Shown one piece after another: positions 63,278 to 64,000 of a stretch of DNA of 64,000 bases; within the stretch, counting starts at the first letter, position 1; each line of letters starts with the position of its first letter. The notes below the pieces were generated by a model that saw nothing but the letters and a program-made list of their open reading frames with translations, was not told where the DNA came from and did not search any database. This DNA is from CANLBN01 sp965230205. GTDB taxonomy: Bacteria > Pseudomonadota > Gammaproteobacteria > Pseudomonadales > Cellvibrionaceae. Location of the stretch: contig OZ245996.1 in NCBI GenBank assembly GCA_965230205.1, positions 2,480,001 to 2,544,000 on the forward strand. The letters are read 5' to 3'. The translations under genes and the position numbers were made by a program.

Positions 63278-64000
63278 ATGAAATCTTTTTTTACCCGTAG
63301 TGAATGGCAACCAGAAGTGATGGCAATGGTGTTACGTATCGGTTTAGGTTTGGTCTTTGTGATAGGAGGGTGGAATAAGCTTTATCAATTGTTAAATCCA
63401 AATACTGTTGATGCAATAGTGAGCAGTTATATGGGGTCGTCAGGTTATATTAATCAGTTTTTTACGGACTATTTATTTTCAGAACCGCTTGGTTATATTT
63501 TAACCCCATGGTCGTTTTTAACGACACTCTCCGCTTTTGAATTGATCAGTGGTTTTATGCTGATTGCCGGCTTTTTGGTTCGTCCACTGTCGATTATTTG
63601 GGCATTGTTATTATGGAGCTTTATTGTCTCGCTACCCGTTGTGACAACGCCGGGGGTTGTTTCTGCTGAAAATACGTATAACTCGCCTGCGATGTTTGTA
63701 CAGATTAGGGATATCGCTTTATCCGGTTTATTTTTTCTACTCTATAATCTGGGCTCGGGCAGATATTGTTTGGACGAACGTATTGGCACGGGTAAAGTGA
63801 TAAGGTCAAATGCTACCCATACTCGCTGGAACGAGCTTGGCTTGTTGTTGAGAGTGTCTCTGGCATTACCATTTTTAATCGCTGGTTTTTTTCACGGCTT
63901 AGATAATATTCAAACCTTTAAGCTGCCAGCAGTTGTGGCCGTTGTATTGGGTGTTTTGATTTTGGCTGGTGTGCAAACACGCCTTATGGGAGCGGCCGTT
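63278..64000 (+). CDS. DoxD/DoxX-like membrane protein (3' end outside window)
   Basis: 241 codons visible from ATG 63278 (GGAGA upstream), open at the window end. Multiple helices; two halves start alike (VLRIGLGLVFVIGGWNKLYQ and LLRVSLALPFLIAGFFHGLD), as in duplicated DoxX folds. The first half resembles DoxD of thiosulfate-quinone oxidoreductase. Gene divergent from the ECF sigma factor 207 bp away. Confidence 0.8.
   Translation, partial: MKSFFTRSEWQPEVMAMVLRIGLGLVFVIGGWNKLYQLLNPNTVDAIVSSYMGSSGYINQFFTDYLFSEPLGYILTPWSFLTTLSAFELISGFMLIAGFLVRPLSIIWALLLWSFIVSLPVVTTPGVVSAENTYNSPAMFVQIRDIALSGLFFLLYNLGSGRYCLDERIGTGKVIRSNATHTRWNELGLLLRVSLALPFLIAGFFHGLDNIQTFKLPAVVAVVLGVLILAGVQTRLMGAAV

Overview
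The window is a low-to-mid GC (about 40% by eye) chromosome segment from a Gram-negative bacterium, most likely a marine-type gammaproteobacterium. Supporting evidence: the lptF-lptG / pepA-holC neighbourhood, outer-membrane genes such as an LpxR-type lipid A deacylase, DUF2058 (YaiL), many exported proteins with Sec signals or lipoboxes, and orphan periplasmic binding proteins. I saw no rRNA, tRNA, insertion sequence, prophage or CRISPR array.

Bases 1-19,000 are an accessory type VI secretion (T6SS) island of the VgrG / DUF2169-pentapeptide / DUF3540 / DUF4150 type. The VgrG carries about 25 tandem ten-residue repeats that should form a long needle. Upstream lie two paralogous proteins with a metacaspase-like His/Cys pair (GHG and SCHS), a methyltransferase-TPR-acetyltransferase fusion, small unknown ORFs, and a two-gene operon: a LivJ-like periplasmic binding protein plus a protein combining a Cache-like sensor with a pentameric ligand-gated ion channel (pLGIC). 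Three transcription units (vgrG, the fusion gene, the binding protein-channel operon) each have a well-spaced sigma-54 -24/-12 element, which suggests one RpoN regulon.

Bases 19,500-25,700 are core: a binding protein, an acidic hypothetical, holC, pepA (leftward), then lptF-lptG (rightward). The valS gene I would expect beyond holC is absent. Bases 25,700-28,100 hold a leftward operon alternating two peptidoglycan hydrolases (pesticin-like muramidase, M23 endopeptidase) with two paralogous small secreted proteins, an arrangement resembling effector-immunity pairs.

Bases 28,300-34,700 contain a histidine kinase / FixJ-type regulator pair, YceI proteins (one fused to cytochrome b561), two NTF2/SnoaL-like proteins and an AraC-GyrI regulator. 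Bases 35,000-45,300 are mixed metabolism and transport: an acetyltransferase-like gene with small ORFs, a divergent LysR/MFS pair, a repeat-containing secreted protein, an orphan PycTM-like membrane protein, a divergent MmgE/PrpD and MFS pair, and a DUF1566 protein.

Bases 45,400-50,200 hold two small regulons whose operators are visible: a NemR/AcuR-like TetR gene with three GACGACyGGTCrTAT sites serving itself and two LpxR-related genes, and a MarR gene with TTGTA-N2-TACAA palindromes in front of itself and a MAPEG gene. Bases 50,700-53,700 are the sulfate-activation operon cysH-cysD-cysN, with an APS-type reductase and no cysC. The rest holds stand-alone acetyltransferases, ABM-like proteins, a GST, an exported catalase-peroxidase, an ECF sigma / anti-sigma pair and a DoxD-like membrane gene cut by the window end.
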